From: Betaproteobacteria bacterium HGW-Betaproteobacteria-9
Lineage (GTDB): Bacteria; Pseudomonadota; Gammaproteobacteria; Burkholderiales; Burkholderiaceae_C
Reading direction: 5' to 3'
NCBI GenBank assembly: GCA_002842215.1
Contig: PHCC01000035.1
Span: 1 to 53,295, forward strand
Length of the DNA stretch: 53,295 bases
The notes under the pieces are model-generated. The model was not told where the DNA came from. It worked only from the letters and a program-made list of their open reading frames with translations, and made no database searches. Of this stretch, positions 1-7,915 are shown in pieces (the first letter of the stretch is position 1; the number at the start of each line of letters is the position of its first letter). The translations under genes and the position numbers were made by a program.

Positions 1-54
1 ACCGACACCGATACCGATACCGATACCGATACCGATACCGACACCGACACGGAT
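1..54 (+). repeat. In-frame hexanucleotide microsatellite (ACCGAY)n
   Basis: Tandem ACCGAT/ACCGAC units encode a Thr-Asp dipeptide run at the start of the visible part of the first gene. The array may extend outside the window. Six-base units keep the frame, so copy-number change would lengthen or shorten the protein without inactivating it. Confidence 0.8.
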
Positions 55-1245
55 GCCGACGCCAACAACACGCTGCTTTCCGGGGCGGACCTGGTGCTGG
101 ATTCCGCGACCGACTCGGTCGGCGAACTGCTGGACGATGCGGGTCTGGGTGCGCTGAACCCGGTGCTGGACGATGTCGTCGACCCGATCATTGGCACGGT
201 GACGGAGGAACTGGACAACCTGCTGATTGGTGAAGATGGCAACGGCGGCCTGACCACCGACGTGGTCGACCTGGGGCAGGAGGTGGCGGCGGTTGGTGAA
301 GGCACGCCGCTGGAGCCGGTGACCGATCTGGTCGGCGACCTGGTGTCCGATCTGGGCAGCACCCTGAACACCGTGTTCAACCAGGATCTGCTGGATTCGG
401 AAACCTCGAGTTCGACCGCCAACATCGGGGGCGATGCCAACCAGCTGGTCGACAACCTGACCACCAACGCGGACACGCTGCTTGACGGTTTGCTGGGGAC
501 GGGAACGCTGCTGTCGGATCTGGTCGATGACACCAGCACCGCGCTGCTGGAGACCACGCTGGGCGAGGTCTTGTCAGGCGACGAGGCTGGCGAAGCTTCG
601 TTGACGGAGGGTATTGCTTCGATCGTGGACCAAGGCACCGATGTCGTGGACACCTTGGCGGCCGAGGTCGGGCTGGATGGGGTGACGGAGCCGTTGACCG
701 AAGGCGTTGTTGACGCGACAACCACGGAACTCTTGGCCGCAGTGGACGAAGCGTTGATCGGCACTGCGACCGAGCCGGGCCTGCTGGACCAGTTGGCCAG
801 CGTGGGCGACGACATCGTGGAGACGGGTGCAGACACACCGCTGGCGCCGGTCACCGATCTGGTGGGCAACGCGGTGAGTGGTGTTGCGGACACAGCCGAC
901 GTCGCGCTGAACCAGGATGCAACGAACACCGAAACGGGTTCTTCGACCGAGACGATTGCCGACCCGCTGGTGGACACACTGACTGGCCTGACATCGGATG
1001 CCGATTCGCTGCTCGATGGCTTGCTGGGGACCGGCAACCTGGTGTCCGATCTGGTCGATGACGGCACGACCGCTTTGCTGGAAGACACCGTGGGTGGATC
1101 GCTAGACAACAGCGAGGGCGTGGGTGAGGCGATGCCGGGGGAGAGCACCTCAACACTGGATCCCATCACGCAACCGCTGACCGACCTGACCCAACTGGTG
1201 CCGGGCGGGCTTCTTGACCCCCTGACTGGCGGCTTGGGCGGGTAA
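1..1245 (+). CDS. Acidic, repetitive secreted/surface protein, 3' part only
   Basis: The frame is open at base 1, so the true start lies outside the window; a GTG at 94 is in frame but internal. The visible part begins with eight Thr-Asp dipeptides and continues as a very acidic, Leu/Val/Asp/Thr-rich protein with almost no aromatic or basic residues. It contains two related units of roughly 90 residues, each opening with TPL(E/A)PVTDLVG and ending near DLVDD(T/G)(S/T)TALLE; they start near bases 304 and 838. The C-terminus is Gly/Leu-rich (LLDPLTGGLGG). Composition resembles the collagen-like or extracellular matrix proteins common in Burkholderiales, but I cannot name a family. A strong terminator follows directly. 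Calling it secreted is inference from composition, because the N-terminus is missing. Confidence 0.75.
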   Translation, partial: TDTDTDTDTDTDTDTDTDADANNTLLSGADLVLDSATDSVGELLDDAGLGALNPVLDDVVDPIIGTVTEELDNLLIGEDGNGGLTTDVVDLGQEVAAVGEGTPLEPVTDLVGDLVSDLGSTLNTVFNQDLLDSETSSSTANIGGDANQLVDNLTTNADTLLDGLLGTGTLLSDLVDDTSTALLETTLGEVLSGDEAGEASLTEGIASIVDQGTDVVDTLAAEVGLDGVTEPLTEGVVDATTTELLAAVDEALIGTATEPGLLDQLASVGDDIVETGADTPLAPVTDLVGNAVSGVADTADVALNQDATNTETGSSTETIADPLVDTLTGLTSDADSLLDGLLGTGNLVSDLVDDGTTALLEDTVGGSLDNSEGVGEAMPGESTSTLDPITQPLTDLTQLVPGGLLDPLTGGLGG

Positions 1246-1270
1246 CCGCTCCGTTGGCTGGTTCTTGACA

Positions 1271-1298
1271 GGCCGCCATCTGGATGGCGGCCTTTTTT
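1271..1298 (+). terminator. Intrinsic terminator after the acidic repeat protein gene
   Basis: A perfect 10-bp stem (GGCCGCCATC at 1271-1280, GATGGCGGCC at 1283-1292) with a two-base nominal loop is followed by six T. It lies 25 bases past the stop codon. The T-run ends one base before the ATG at 1300, so the hairpin occupies the place where that gene's leader would be. Confidence 0.9.
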
Positions 1299-1299
1299 A

Positions 1300-3018
1300 A
1301 TGAACGATCTTCTGCCCTCATCCACGGTGCCTTGCCTGGCGGCCCTGCAGCGTTTCGGCGCTGAGAGGGTGCGCCTGCCCGGTGGCGATCAAGAAGTCCT
1401 GTTCCTGTCGACGAGTGACGGCAGTGAGCGTGCACTCACGGTGCTGGGCCGGGGGGCCGACCTGGCGGCGGCCTGGCTGGACGCCTGGGCGCAGTGGCGC
1501 CAGCGCCAGGTCGGAGAGACCGGCCTCCCGCGCTGGGTCCGGGTGGACCGGGTGATGCACGTGCAGGCCGCGAACTGGGGGCAGGTGCGGCGGCTGCTGG
1601 CCGGCACGAAGACCAACTATTTCGCCTTGGGCATCGCCTGGGACGCCGCGTTGGCGCAGGCCTGCCTGCCGGAGGAGCTGTGGGGGCACGCCTGTCTGTA
1701 CAGCGGGGACATCAACGCCTGTGTGCCCAGTGACGAAAATTTGCGCGCGCTCACCCGGCGGAAGTTCGGCCGGGAAACCGGTTGGCCGCAGGACGATGCC
1801 ACCCCGTTGTGGCTGTTTCAGACCAAGGGCGTCTTCGTGGAGGGCGAGGGGCCGGTGCAGCTGCTGGACAACGAGGGGGTGATGGACCGGGTCCGCCGCA
1901 TCGAACAGCCGGACGCGACCCTGGTGGCGGAGGCGGTGCAACGCAGCGCGGACTACCTGACGCGCCAGGTGACGCTGTCGGGGCGCTGGGTCTACGGCTG
2001 GTATCCCTGCTTCGACCGCCCGGTGGCGTCCTACAACGCGCTGCGGCACGCGAGCGCCGCCTATTCGCTGCTGGAAGCCTGGGACCTGACGCGCCAGCCA
2101 GCGCACCTGGAGGCCGCCACGCGGGCCATCGACCACCTGTGCCGGGAGCTGATCAAGCCGGTGGTGGTGCCGGCGGGTGAAGCCCCTGCGGCCTACCTGG
2201 TCGATGAAGGCGCCGAGATCAAGCTGGGGGGCAACGGGGTGGCCATTCTGGCCCTGGCCAAGCGCATCGCGCTGACGGGTGAGGCCCGGCATCTGGCGCT
2301 GATCCGGCCGCTGGCGGAGGGTTTGCTGCGCATGCAGGATGCGGCCACGGGCGCGTTCGTGCACGTGCTGGAATTTCCTTCACTGGCCGTCAAGGAAGTG
2401 CACCGCACGGTGTATTACGACGGCGAGGCGGCGTTCGGCCTGCTCAAGGCCTACGAATTGACCGGCGAGCGCCGCTACCTGGAGGCGGTGGAGTGCGCCG
2501 TTGAATACTTCATCCAGGCGCAGCACTGGCGCTCACACGATCACTGGCTGGCCTATGCGGTCAATGAACTGACCCGGCTTGCGCCGCAGGAGCGTTACTT
2601 TCGCCTGGGGCTGAAAAACGTCAGCCGGCACCTGGGCTTCATCCGGCAGCGCATCACGGCCTACCCGACCTTGCTGGAGCTGATGATGGCCGCGAGCGCC
2701 ATGCTCGACCGCATGGACACGCTGGGGCTGGAGCCGCTGGCGCTGGACCCGGGGTTTGACCGCCAGGCCTTCGAGCAGGCGCTGCACCAGCGGGCGCGCC
2801 ATCTGTTCAGCGGCTACTTTTTCCCCGAGCTGGCGATGTTTTTCCGCAGCCCTGCCCGGATGGTCAACACCTTTTTCATTCGCCACTACAGCTTCAGGGT
2901 GCGCATCGACGATGTGCAGCACTACATCTCGGGGCTGGTCGCGTACCACCAGCGCTTTTTGTCGGGCGCCCGCACGCCGGCGCCGTCGACCGCACCCGAG
3001 CTATCGGCCTCTCCCTGA
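1300..3018 (+). CDS. Predicted alpha/alpha-toroid (glycosidase-like) protein, function unknown
   Basis: About 572 residues, without a signal peptide. From roughly residue 200 the protein shows repeated paired helices with conserved aromatic and Gly residues (for example GRWVYGWYPCFD, KLGGNGVAILALAKR, RTVYYDGEAAFGLLKAYEL). This pattern is typical of alpha/alpha-barrel enzymes such as glycoside hydrolases, AGE-type epimerases and uronate epimerase C-terminal domains. I cannot assign a reaction. The start is doubtful: the ATG at 1300 directly abuts the preceding terminator, leaving no ribosome-binding site. In-frame GTG codons at 1327 and 1369 are alternatives, though neither has a good Shine-Dalgarno at normal spacing. 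The OmpA-like gene follows 67 bases later on the same strand and may be co-transcribed. Confidence 0.6.
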   Translation: MNDLLPSSTVPCLAALQRFGAERVRLPGGDQEVLFLSTSDGSERALTVLGRGADLAAAWLDAWAQWRQRQVGETGLPRWVRVDRVMHVQAANWGQVRRLLAGTKTNYFALGIAWDAALAQACLPEELWGHACLYSGDINACVPSDENLRALTRRKFGRETGWPQDDATPLWLFQTKGVFVEGEGPVQLLDNEGVMDRVRRIEQPDATLVAEAVQRSADYLTRQVTLSGRWVYGWYPCFDRPVASYNALRHASAAYSLLEAWDLTRQPAHLEAATRAIDHLCRELIKPVVVPAGEAPAAYLVDEGAEIKLGGNGVAILALAKRIALTGEARHLALIRPLAEGLLRMQDAATGAFVHVLEFPSLAVKEVHRTVYYDGEAAFGLLKAYELTGERRYLEAVECAVEYFIQAQHWRSHDHWLAYAVNELTRLAPQERYFRLGLKNVSRHLGFIRQRITAYPTLLELMMAASAMLDRMDTLGLEPLALDPGFDRQAFEQALHQRARHLFSGYFFPELAMFFRSPARMVNTFFIRHYSFRVRIDDVQHYISGLVAYHQRFLSGARTPAPSTAPELSASP

Positions 3019-3085
3019 AACCCCGACGCGGTATCCGGTGTATTGAAGAGGTACCGCCAGAAAAGTCATTCAACAGGAATCCACC

Positions 3086-3614
3086 ATGATCAAGCACCTC
3101 ATCCCTTTGACCCTCATTGCCGTTCTGGCGGGATGTGCCGGTGTGCAGCAGTCCACCGAGCGCCGCACCATCACCCACTACGGGGGCATGTCGATCCAGA
3201 AGCCGGCACCGGTGTCGATGTCGTCGCGGAACGTCGAGTCGGTGGTCGCTCCCGGCAGCGTTCGGGGGACCCAGCTGGGCATCGTGTATTTCGATTTCGA
3301 CGAGTACGTGGTCAAGCCCCAGTACGTGCCCGTGCTCGAAAACGTCACCCGCATGCTCAAGGACAAGCCGGGCATGAAGGTGACCCTGGAAGGGCACACC
3401 GACGCGGCGGGATCGACGGAATACAACCTGGCGCTCGGGCAGCGGCGGGCCGAGGCGGTCAGTCGGCGCGCTGCACCGGCAGGCTGAGCTGGGTGGTTTC
3501 GCGCAGGCGCAGGCCGAGGCGATCAGTTTTGGCGAGGAGAAGCCCGCCCTGCCGGGCCGCAACGACGAGGTCGACGCGCGCAACCGCCGCGCCGAGATCT
3601 GGACGACGCCCTGA
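3086..3614 (+). pseudogene. OmpA-family lipoprotein, frame broken inside the OmpA domain
   Basis: It starts at an ATG preceded by AGGA. The N-terminus is a lipoprotein signal with lipobox LAGC (Cys 17). The OmpA/Pal peptidoglycan-binding domain begins well (VYFDFDEYVVKP, then EGHTDAAGSTEYNLALGQRR), but the frame runs into TGA at 3485-3487 after 133 residues. The rest of the domain (AISFGEEKPALPGRNDE, NRRAEIW) is intact in another frame and ends with TGA at 3612-3614. By comparison with E. coli Pal, about 42 nt should separate the two halves; here there are 55. The extra stretch coincides with a 55-bp sequence (3457-3511) found again at 4450-4504. As read, the product lacks the last helix and strand of the domain and is probably non-functional. 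Confidence 0.8.
3457..3511. repeat. 55-bp direct repeat, copy A (inside the OmpA-like gene)
   Basis: Identical, base for base by my reading, to 4450-4504, 993 bp away in the same orientation. In this copy it sits exactly at the break of the OmpA domain. Read on the minus strand it encodes the residues that close the usher-like protein in copy B (LRLRETTQLSLPVQRAD, stop), so copy B is the likelier source. Confidence 0.9.
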
Positions 3615-3659
3615 GGCTGGGCAGGCCGGCGCTGGCCGGAGGCGCGCCTTCGGGGGCGT

Positions 3660-4145
3660 TCAGATGGCTGTGAGGTCGGTCTGGACGGGCCAGTTCAGCG
3701 AGGCGCTGCTGGCGGGGCTGCTGTCAAACTGGTGTTGCAGCAGCAGGGTGTAGCGCCCGGGGCGGTTGCTGCAAAGGCGGTAGCCATCGGCCAGGGGGCT
3801 GAGCTGCACGCCGCGCTGGGGTGCGGTCGTGAGTTGCCAGCCGTCGAGCGCGGGGTCGGCCAGGCGCAGCGTGACGCAAAAGCCCCGTTTCATGTTGGAC
3901 ATGACCACCAGGCGCTGCTGGGCGCTGAGGCTGCCGTCGGCCTCGGGGTCGATCTGCTGCGGGTGGCTGTTTTCCAGCACGCGCATGACGGGCGGGACGA
4001 CGATGCGGAAATTGAGCGTGGCGCTGGCGCCGCGGCTTTCGCTGCCCGTGACCACCACGCTCTCGCCCAGCCCGTTCACAGGCGCCAGCAGCAGGCCCAG
4101 GGCCGTGAGTGCGGTCACCAGTGCCGGGCGGATCGAGGGGAACAT
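3660..4145 (-). CDS. Pilus subunit-like secreted protein, last gene of the pilus operon
   Basis: 161 residues from the ATG at 4145 (a GTG at 4151 is also possible). It has an N-terminal signal peptide ending near VNGLGES, followed by a mature part that opens with ASATLNFRIVVPPVMRVLE. That segment resembles the start of the major subunit encoded at 8695-9258 (ARLNFQVVIPRVLFLAV). The shared pattern suggests a member of the same subunit family, perhaps a tip or minor subunit. It contains two Cys. It lies downstream of the usher-like gene on the same strand but is separated by about 240 bases holding a REP-type repeat and two small GC-rich hairpins near 4199-4240. Co-transcription is therefore uncertain. 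No named family is assigned. Confidence 0.6.
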   Translation of the reverse strand: MFPSIRPALVTALTALGLLLAPVNGLGESVVVTGSESRGASATLNFRIVVPPVMRVLENSHPQQIDPEADGSLSAQQRLVVMSNMKRGFCVTLRLADPALDGWQLTTAPQRGVQLSPLADGYRLCSNRPGRYTLLLQHQFDSSPASSASLNWPVQTDLTAI

Positions 4146-4386
4146 GGCCACTTCATCGGCAGAGAGCGGCGAAACTTGATGGCAGCCGGGGGACCGGGGT
4201 GGTCCGGGTCAGCTGCGACCCGGGCCAGGCAGGCGCCTGGCGCAGGGGCGATTGAGTTCGCCGACGCGGACGCTCTTCTTGCAGAGGATGGTGTCCATGT
4301 GCGCCCCCTTGAGGAGTTCAGATGGGCTGGTTATAGGCTCATTTCTGGGAGCGTGTGTGGTTCGCCTGCTGAACGGCTGCAGAGGT

Positions 4387-6618
4387 TCAGGCGCTGCGTT
4401 TCGACAGGCTCAACGCGAACGAAGGTGTTCGGCGCCGCTTCGAGCAAGGGGTCAGTCGGCGCGCTGCACCGGCAGGCTGAGCTGGGTGGTTTCGCGCAGG
4501 CGCAACGGTGCGCGGGCCGCTGGCGACGAAGGGGAATTCGAAGCGGCCCTGGGCGTCGGTGCGCACGGCGTAGCGGTTGTCGAGGTAGACGGTGACGCCG
4601 GGGGCGCCGGTTTCGCTGGCTTCCTGGGTGCCGCTGCGGTTGGCGTCGAAGTAGACGACGCCTGCGATGCGGCCGCCGCCTTCGCTGGGGCGCCCGCCCA
4701 GGGGCACGCTGCGGCTGCCGGCCTGCAGTTCGTAGCGCAGCACGGCGTAGAAGCTGCGGTCGTTGTCGGCCGGGGTGTCGGTGACGATGGGGGCGAGCGG
4801 GTCGAGGGGGCGCACGGTGCGGCTCTGGCCGAGGCTGCGGGTGTAGTTGCCTTCGAGGCTCCAGCGCTGGTTGACGCGCCAGACGCTGCCGAGGTTGATG
4901 CCGTGGCGGTGCTGGCCGTTGTTGCCTTGTTCGGTCTGCAGGGTGCCGCGCAGGCTGGCGTCGCCGCTGAGGGGGGCGGTGAAGGCGAGCGCGGCGGACC
5001 AGAGGGTTTCGTCGGGGTTGCCGCTGGTGTCGGTGCTGCCGTCGGCGCGGGTGCTGGCGCGGTTGCGGGTGAGGCCGAAGCTGGTGGAGACGCTCCAGCC
5101 CTGGGGCACGGTCCAGTCCTGGTCGTAGCCGATCGCCTGTGAGCGGGTCTGGCTGGCGGCGCCGCCGCTGAGGGTGAGGCGCAGGCCGCTGGTGCCGAGC
5201 GGGTTTTGCCAGCGCCAGTCGCCGTAGCTGCTCCAGGCGTCGCCGTCGAAGTGGCGCACCGAGGCGCCGGCGCCGAGGCTGCTGGCGCGGCTGAGGCGCC
5301 AGCGCGCGCTGCCCGAGGCGTAGCTGCCGTCGCGGGTGCGCCCGCTGATGGAGCGCAGCCAGTCGACCGAGCCTTCGGCGGACCACTGGCGGGTGCGCCA
5401 TTCGCTGCGCAGGGTGGCGCCCTGCACGTCGCTGGGCATGGCCTGGCCGGCCCAGCTGAGGCCGGGGTCGAGGCGGTAGAGGCCGATGCCGTGCTGGCGC
5501 GGGCCGTCGTCCCATTCGCTGTCAATCCAGAAGCCTTGGGGGTTGCTGGTTTCGCCGGGGGTGGCGGTGTTGCGGCTGAGGATGAGCTGGCCCTGGGTGC
5601 GGCGGCTGTCGCCTTCGTGGCGCAGGGCGACGAGGGTGGAGCGGGCGTCGAGCGGGGTGCCGGTTTCGCGGGTTTCGCCGAGCGCGGTGACGCGGCTGGC
5701 GTCTTCGTGTTGCAGGGCGAGGGTCCAGCCGGGCAGGCCGAGCGGGTCGGTGCTGTCGGGGCTGGCGCCGAGGTGCCACTGGGCGCCGAGCGTGGTGCGC
5801 CGGCCGCCGAGGCCGCGGAATCCGCTGGCGGGCAGGCTCTCCATCTGGCCGGGTTCACCGCTGCCGGCCTGCAGGGTGAGGCCGCTGGCGGGGTCGAGCC
5901 ATTCGCCGGCCAGGCCGCGCAGGGTGGCTGAGGGCAGGTACACGCGCGACGGCAGGCGGGTGATGCCGGGCGCGGGCGCGGTGATGACGCCGGCTTCGTG
6001 GTTGCCGATCCAGCCGCTGGCCAGCGGCAGGCCGCGCTGGCGCAGGGTGAGCGTGCCGCGGCTTTCACGCGGGGTGAGGCTGCCGTCGAGCGAGAGGGCG
6101 CCGTGGTTGGGGGTGTCGAGCAGGCCGTAGACGGCGAAGGCGGTCTGGGTCTTGCGCTCGGTGTCGAAGGGCTGGGTGCCGAGCCGGGTTTCGAGCCGCA
6201 GGAAGCGCGGCCAGCCGGCTTTGTCGTATTCGAAGCCGCCTTCGTCGTCGTCGAGGGGCGCGAGGCCTTCGATGACGCGGTCCTGGTAGCCGGCGTCGGT
6301 GGGGGCTTCAGCGTTGTCGGTGGCGGGCGCAAGCGTCGCGGTCGGGGCGGCCGGGGGAGCCGCGGGCGCGGGTGTCTGCGCGTGCAGGCCCGGCGCGAAC
6401 GCGCCGAAAAGGGCCAGCAGGCTGCTGCAGGACGCCCGGCGCGCCAGGAGGGTGTGCGGCAGAAGGCATCGAAGCGAAACCGGCGAAAACCGAGGATCGC
6501 GCGGTGATACCGAGAAGCCCAGGGTTGAACCCTGGGCGCAGGAGGTAGCACCGTGCGAGACCGGTTTCTCGCCGGTTGCAGCCGATGTTCCTTCTGCCGC
6601 GCACCCTCCTAAAGTCAT
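4387..6618 (-). CDS. Usher-like outer-membrane barrel protein with Cna-B/SdrD-like end domain, both ends altered
   Basis: About 743 residues. After a signal-peptide-like segment (SLLALFGAFAPGLHAQ) come a linker rich in Pro/Ala and a long region of alternating strands (many G-x-W/Y/L repeats), as expected of an outer-membrane barrel. Near the end there is a carboxypeptidase-regulatory/SdrD-like beta-sandwich (GVVYFDANRSGTQEASETG). Position after the chaperone suggests the usher role, although no standard usher signature was recognised. The only in-frame ATG overlaps the chaperone stop (ATGA at 6616-6618) and would place about 50 odd residues, encoded by a 165-bp palindrome, before the signal peptide. 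At the 3' end the end domain breaks at GPRTV. The natural C-terminus (LRLRETTQLSLPVQRAD) follows in another frame, while the open frame runs through a REP repeat. The C-terminal domain is probably damaged by a deletion or an assembly error. Confidence 0.6.
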   Translation of the reverse strand: MTLGGCAAEGTSAATGEKPVSHGATSCAQGSTLGFSVSPRDPRFSPVSLRCLLPHTLLARRASCSSLLALFGAFAPGLHAQTPAPAAPPAAPTATLAPATDNAEAPTDAGYQDRVIEGLAPLDDDEGGFEYDKAGWPRFLRLETRLGTQPFDTERKTQTAFAVYGLLDTPNHGALSLDGSLTPRESRGTLTLRQRGLPLASGWIGNHEAGVITAPAPGITRLPSRVYLPSATLRGLAGEWLDPASGLTLQAGSGEPGQMESLPASGFRGLGGRRTTLGAQWHLGASPDSTDPLGLPGWTLALQHEDASRVTALGETRETGTPLDARSTLVALRHEGDSRRTQGQLILSRNTATPGETSNPQGFWIDSEWDDGPRQHGIGLYRLDPGLSWAGQAMPSDVQGATLRSEWRTRQWSAEGSVDWLRSISGRTRDGSYASGSARWRLSRASSLGAGASVRHFDGDAWSSYGDWRWQNPLGTSGLRLTLSGGAASQTRSQAIGYDQDWTVPQGWSVSTSFGLTRNRASTRADGSTDTSGNPDETLWSAALAFTAPLSGDASLRGTLQTEQGNNGQHRHGINLGSVWRVNQRWSLEGNYTRSLGQSRTVRPLDPLAPIVTDTPADNDRSFYAVLRYELQAGSRSVPLGGRPSEGGGRIAGVVYFDANRSGTQEASETGAPGVTVYLDNRYAVRTDAQGRFEFPFVASGPRTVAPARNHPAQPAGAARRLTPCSKRRRTPSFALSLSKRSA
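4398..4421. repeat. REP-type dispersed repeat (TTCGACAGGCTCA core)
   Basis: The core TTCGACAGGCTCAACGCGAA matches, with small changes, the repeat at 50529-50555. Here it is translated as the very end (ALSLSKRSA) of the open frame of the usher-like gene, a sign that this frame runs past the natural end of the protein. Confidence 0.7.
4450..4504. repeat. 55-bp direct repeat, copy B (3' end of the usher-like gene)
   Basis: Identical to 3457-3511. On the minus strand it encodes the likely native last residues of the usher-like protein and its stop. Its upstream edge coincides with the frame break after GPRTV. Confidence 0.9.
6446..6610. repeat. 165-bp imperfect palindrome, MITE-like
   Basis: The ends are AGGAGGGTG(T/C)GCGGCAGAAGG in inverted orientation (6446-6466 and 6590-6610). 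The arms stay largely complementary through to a perfect 21-base odd palindrome at the centre (6517-6537, GCCCAGGGTT-g-AACCCTGGGC). No clear target-site duplication is visible. As RNA it would form one very long hairpin between the chaperone and usher-like cistrons. It encodes no protein of its own but is read through in frame by the usher-like gene. Confidence 0.85.
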
Positions 6619-7433
6619 GGGGCGAAGCGCGCGTCCAGCGGCAGGCGGTTGGCACCCCATTCGAGGCTGCCCTTGACGCTCAGCGGGAAGCGGATCTCGG
6701 GCGCGGTCTTGCCGTCTTCGGGCACCGGGCTGAGCGCGACGCGGCGGGTTTCGCCGGGCAGGATGGGCAGGTCGGCGGGGGACATTTCGAAGCGCTGGCC
6801 CGCGGCGTCGGTGCCGTTGACGAAGCCTTCGAGGCGGCCGTGGGCGTTGCCGCTGTTGCGCACGTCGAGCGTGGCGGTGGGTTTGCCGTTGACGGCGGTG
6901 ACCTGGGTGGTGGCGATGCTGAGCTGGGGCGCGGCGCCGCCGATGGCGGCGTAGACGATGACGCCGATGCGCCCGCCGACAGGGAAGCTGATGGCGCCCT
7001 GCACCTTGGCCGGGTCGAGGCCTTCGACCATGAGGGCAAAGCGGCATTCGCGCGGCGGCGTGCCGGGCGGCGGGCTGATCTCGAAACGGTAGCGGTAGCG
7101 TGCACCGGGTTCGATGCTGAGTTCGCGGCGCTCGATCGCAACCCAGGGGCGGCAGCTGTCGGGGGCGAGTTCGGTGCTGAAGCTGACCGAGTTGTCGGCG
7201 TTGAAGGTCCAGTCGGCGGTGTAGACGCGGTAGCTGCCTTTTTGCTGGCCGACGTGCTGGATCTCCAGCACCTGGCGCAGGGGCTTGCCGGCTTCGGCCT
7301 GGACTTCAAAGCGCGGCGGCGAGATGTAGGCGGCGAAGCCCTGGGCGAAGGCGGCGGCGGGCAACCCGGCGGCAAGTCCCAGGGCGGCGGGCAGCAGGAG
7401 CGCCATCAGGCGGGCGGCGGGCAGGAGGTTCAT
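6615..7433 (-). CDS. Periplasmic pilus-assembly chaperone (PapD-like)
   Basis: 272 residues. The signal peptide ends near AAAFAQG, and mature residues begin FAAYISPPRFEVQAEAGKPL, the usual opening of a chaperone N-terminal immunoglobulin-like domain. A second beta-domain follows (about residues 155-270), with the phrase LPILPGETRRVALSP. Such chaperones cap pilus subunits in the periplasm and deliver them to the outer-membrane usher. The start overlaps the stop of the previous gene (ATGA), and the gene's own stop overlaps the ATG of the usher-like gene, so translation is coupled on both sides. The family is clear in outline; the exact chaperone subclass (classical, alternative or archaic) is not. 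Confidence 0.75.
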   Translation of the reverse strand: MNLLPAARLMALLLPAALGLAAGLPAAAFAQGFAAYISPPRFEVQAEAGKPLRQVLEIQHVGQQKGSYRVYTADWTFNADNSVSFSTELAPDSCRPWVAIERRELSIEPGARYRYRFEISPPPGTPPRECRFALMVEGLDPAKVQGAISFPVGGRIGVIVYAAIGGAAPQLSIATTQVTAVNGKPTATLDVRNSGNAHGRLEGFVNGTDAAGQRFEMSPADLPILPGETRRVALSPVPEDGKTAPEIRFPLSVKGSLEWGANRLPLDARFAP

Positions 7434-7915
7434 GGGCGCAGGGTGGCGGGAGGCGAGTCCACGTCAATTTCGAAGTGGAAGTTGAGGCGGCGGCTGTTGC
7501 TTTGCCAGTCGGGGCCGGAGCGCAGGCGCACGAGCATCTGGTCGCGCAGGGCGCTGGTGGTGATGTTGCCGGCGTAGACGAGGGCGCGTTCACCCGAGAC
7601 GAGCCGCCCGGCGAGCAGTTTGCCATCGGTGGTCCAGACGGCTTCGAGGGAGGCCGTTTCGTCGCGCGGCAGCACCATGTAGACGCGGCCGCTGCGGCCG
7701 ATCCAGTCTTGGGTGTCGATGTGGATGTTGACGCGCACCCAGGCTTCCATGCCGCCGGCCTGGTCGCCGCGGGTCTGTGGCAGCCACTGCATCTGCGCGG
7801 TGGGCGGCACGGTGTGGCTGAGCGAGTCGTCGAGCGGGTGGGTTTCGGCGACGGCGGCGCTGGCGGCGAGGGCCAATAGACAGACCGTGGCTGTGTGGCG
7901 AAAAGCGGAGGTCAT
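7430..7915 (-). CDS. Secreted protein of the pilus operon, function unknown
   Basis: 161 residues with a clear signal peptide (cleavage near AAVAETHP). The mature part is beta-rich, with one cluster of charged/aromatic strands (WVRVNIHIDTQDWIG, VYMVLPRDE) and no Cys. It sits between a subunit-like gene and the chaperone gene and overlaps both by four bases (ATGA), so it is part of the same translationally coupled operon. It could be a minor subunit or an assembly factor. I do not recognise the family. Confidence 0.65.
   Translation of the reverse strand: MTSAFRHTATVCLLALAASAAVAETHPLDDSLSHTVPPTAQMQWLPQTRGDQAGGMEAWVRVNIHIDTQDWIGRSGRVYMVLPRDETASLEAVWTTDGKLLAGRLVSGERALVYAGNITTSALRDQMLVRLRSGPDWQSNSRRLNFHFEIDVDSPPATLRP

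Noticed and set aside
1..54. CRISPR-like short repeat array
   Set aside because: The units are six bases with no spacers and are in frame with a coding sequence.
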